Made by a program: the position numbers and the translations under genes. The notes beneath the pieces were generated by a model, which saw nothing but the letters and a program-made list of their open reading frames with translations, was not told the origin of the DNA and did no database searches. From an uncultured Pleurocapsa sp. (lineage in GTDB: Bacteria > Cyanobacteriota > Cyanobacteriia > Cyanobacteriales > Xenococcaceae), in the NCBI GenBank assembly GCA_937884735.1, contig CAKZYI010000424.1, positions 1 through 6,005 on the forward strand: a stretch of 6,005 bases of DNA, in the 5' to 3' direction. How positions within the stretch are numbered: position 1 is the first letter of the stretch; every line of letters starts with the position of its first letter. This document shows positions 5,946-6,005 of this stretch, one piece after another.

Positions 5946-6005
5946 ATGCCTCGTGCAGTAATACTGACAGCTCTTCCTATCGAATTCCTGGCTGTTCGGG
6001 CTCAT
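5946..6005 (+). CDS. Start of a phosphorylase (PNP/MTAN-like) domain protein, 3' end missing
   Basis: Only 20 codons are inside the window. The N-terminus begins MPRAVILTALP, followed by IEFLAVRAH. A hydrophobic first strand leading to an A-x-P-x-E turn is the start of the nucleoside phosphorylase/MTA-SAH nucleosidase fold. Glu13 sits where E. coli MTA/SAH nucleosidase has catalytic Glu12. I associate this exact opening with large cyanobacterial proteins in which the domain is fused to NACHT, STAND or similar modules. It probably resembles the missing N-terminus of the gene at 1-2904, making the two likely paralogues. A strong ribosome site (5934-5938) supports the start. What follows the phosphorylase domain cannot be seen. 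Confidence 0.8.
   Translation, partial: MPRAVILTALPIEFLAVRAH

Noticed and set aside
5867..6005. Plus-strand ORF open to the window end from ATG 5867
   Set aside because: It runs out of frame through the start of the third gene, whose ribosome site and N-terminus are much better supported.

Overview
The window looks like an accessory or defence-type region of a moderately AT-rich genome, most likely a cyanobacterium. That assignment rests on family recognition from memory. The N-terminal nucleoside phosphorylase-like domains, the CHAT domain with its LDE / KWAVR-type motifs, and the short helical segment after it are styles I associate with filamentous cyanobacteria. No ribosomal or housekeeping gene is present to confirm it.

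Layout, all on the + strand. (1) Bases 1-2904 are the 3' part of a very large multidomain gene: phosphorylase (PNP/MTAN-like), then a CHAT caspase-like domain, a helical linker, an unassigned alpha/beta segment, a STAND/AAA-type P-loop ATPase and a winged helix. The frame is open at base 1, so the true start lies upstream. (2) Bases 2906-5062 (an alternative ATG at 2891 would overlap gene 1) encode a second STAND/AAA-like protein with a winged helix and helical middle, and a PNP/MTAN-like domain at its C-terminus. (3) Bases 5063-5945 are a long gap with no firmly supported gene. Its first part continues the frame of gene 2 past its stop with coding-like composition. Its middle holds several small dyads and it contains one doubtful 77-codon ORF. 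(4) Bases 5946-6005 are the first 20 codons of a third gene, behind a good Shine-Dalgarno. Its N-terminus is typical of the same phosphorylase family.

Genes 1 and 2 abut and are almost certainly co-transcribed. Together they look like a two-component, STAND-based biological conflict system. An ATPase with intact Walker motifs (gene 1) is paired with an ATPase-like partner whose P-loop is altered (GKR instead of GKT/S). Both carry a nucleosidase-type domain, at opposite ends. The CHAT domain of gene 1 keeps its cysteine but has lost the catalytic histidine, suggesting a structural or sensing role rather than protease activity. PNP-type domains in other defence systems (for example the ATP nucleosidase effector of Detocs) suggest that nucleotide or nucleoside cleavage is the toxic output here. 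That function is an inference, not something the sequence proves.
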